From: Deltaproteobacteria bacterium UBA4427
Lineage (GTDB): Bacteria > Myxococcota_A > UBA9160 > UBA4427
Assembly: GCA_002390675.1 (NCBI GenBank)
Contig: DGPZ01000106.1
Span: forward strand, 21,533 to 35,595
Reading direction: 5' to 3'
Length of the DNA: 14,063 nt
In this document: positions 13,923 to 14,063 of the stretch, piece after piece
Position numbering within the stretch: the first letter of the stretch is position 1
How the letters are laid out: each line of letters begins with the position of its first letter
Notes under the pieces: generated by a model
What the model was told of the DNA's origin: nothing
Database searches by the model: none
Seen by the model: the letters and a program-made list of their open reading frames with translations, nothing else
Position numbers and translations under genes: made by a program

Positions 13923-14063
13923 ATGGGGGCGCGAGTGAATGGGAACGCGAGGCAGCGGTTAGGCGCCTGTCGCCTACTAGCGTGTGTAGCCGTCACGATT
14001 GTTTCGTTCGTAGGGGTGTGGGCTACTCCGGCTGCTGTTTGCGCGGCGGAGACAGAGACAGAG
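13923..14063 (+). CDS. Partial CDS: N-terminus of an exported protein
   Basis: Forty-seven codons are visible, open to the window edge. The start has the shape of a signal peptide: a basic segment (residues 4-17, several Arg), a hydrophobic core (about 18-35, LLACVAVTIVSFVGVWA) and a likely cleavage site at VCA-AE near residue 41, followed by an acidic ETETE repeat. ATG at 13923 follows AAGG by four bases; GTG at 13935 is an in-frame alternative. The mature protein lies outside the window, so no function can be given. It starts 53 bases after gor on the same strand and could be co-transcribed. Confidence 0.6.
   Translation, partial: MGARVNGNARQRLGACRLLACVAVTIVSFVGVWATPAAVCAAETETE

Noticed and set aside
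1..14063. Mobile elements, CRISPR arrays, toxin-antitoxin or defence systems
   Set aside because: No repeats with regular spacing, transposase or integrase motifs, att-like flanking repeats, or known defence protein motifs were found; a lone helicase plus phosphatase is not enough to claim a defence system.

Overview
The window reads as a stretch of ordinary chromosome from a GC-rich Gram-negative bacterium. Supporting signs are a lipoprotein-like TraB/GumN protein, an AmtB with a cleavable signal peptide, a sigma-54 promoter, and several GTG/TTG starts. The gene mix (DUF3516-type helicase, isocitrate lyase/PEP mutase family enzyme with a KRCGH motif, NADPH-type glutathione reductase) would fit an uncultured Deltaproteobacteria/Myxococcota-like lineage, but that placement is an inference from the proteins and is weak. 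I see no insertion sequence, integrase, tRNA, rRNA, CRISPR array or phage gene.

Layout. (1) 88-1822, minus: a TraB/GumN family protein followed by a gamma-class carbonic anhydrase, probably one operon. (2) 1865-2839, plus: an MDR-type quinone oxidoreductase, closed by a terminator-like hairpin region shared with the convergent nitrogen operon. (3) 2954-4907, minus: amtB then a PII gene (glnK/glnB), preceded by a near-perfect sigma-54 promoter. This is the ammonium uptake and sensing module. (4) 4775-5416: a 642-base non-coding stretch holding the sigma-54 promoter, a candidate enhancer site and possible folded leader RNA. (5) 5417-7040, plus: a TTG-started isocitrate lyase/PEP mutase family enzyme and an unrecognised 208-residue acidic protein. 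(6) 7046-10569, minus: a PP2C-type phosphatase whose stop overlaps the start of a large Ski2/DUF3516-like DExH helicase (ATGA overlap). (7) 10681-11430, plus: endonuclease III with an altered Fe-S cysteine set and a lysine-rich tail. (8) 11439-12362, minus: a CobW/COG0523 metal-chaperone-type GTPase, divergent from (9) 12511-13869, plus: glutathione reductase. (10) 13923-14063, plus: the first 47 codons of a secreted or membrane-anchored protein cut by the window end.

How the genes work together. AmtB and PII form one nitrogen-status unit: PII binds the AmtB C-terminal tail when nitrogen is plentiful, and the sigma-54 promoter implies activation under nitrogen limitation, most likely by NtrC. 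The phosphatase and helicase are probably translationally coupled. Glutathione reductase and the COG0523 GTPase share a 148-base divergent control region with two inverted repeats and may both relate to redox or metal stress. The remaining genes look like independent housekeeping units.

I did not find a convincing new multi-gene system. The items most worth a second look are the phosphatase-helicase coupling, the cysteine-deficient endonuclease III, the architecture around the amtB sigma-54 promoter, and the structured leader before the TTG-started lyase.
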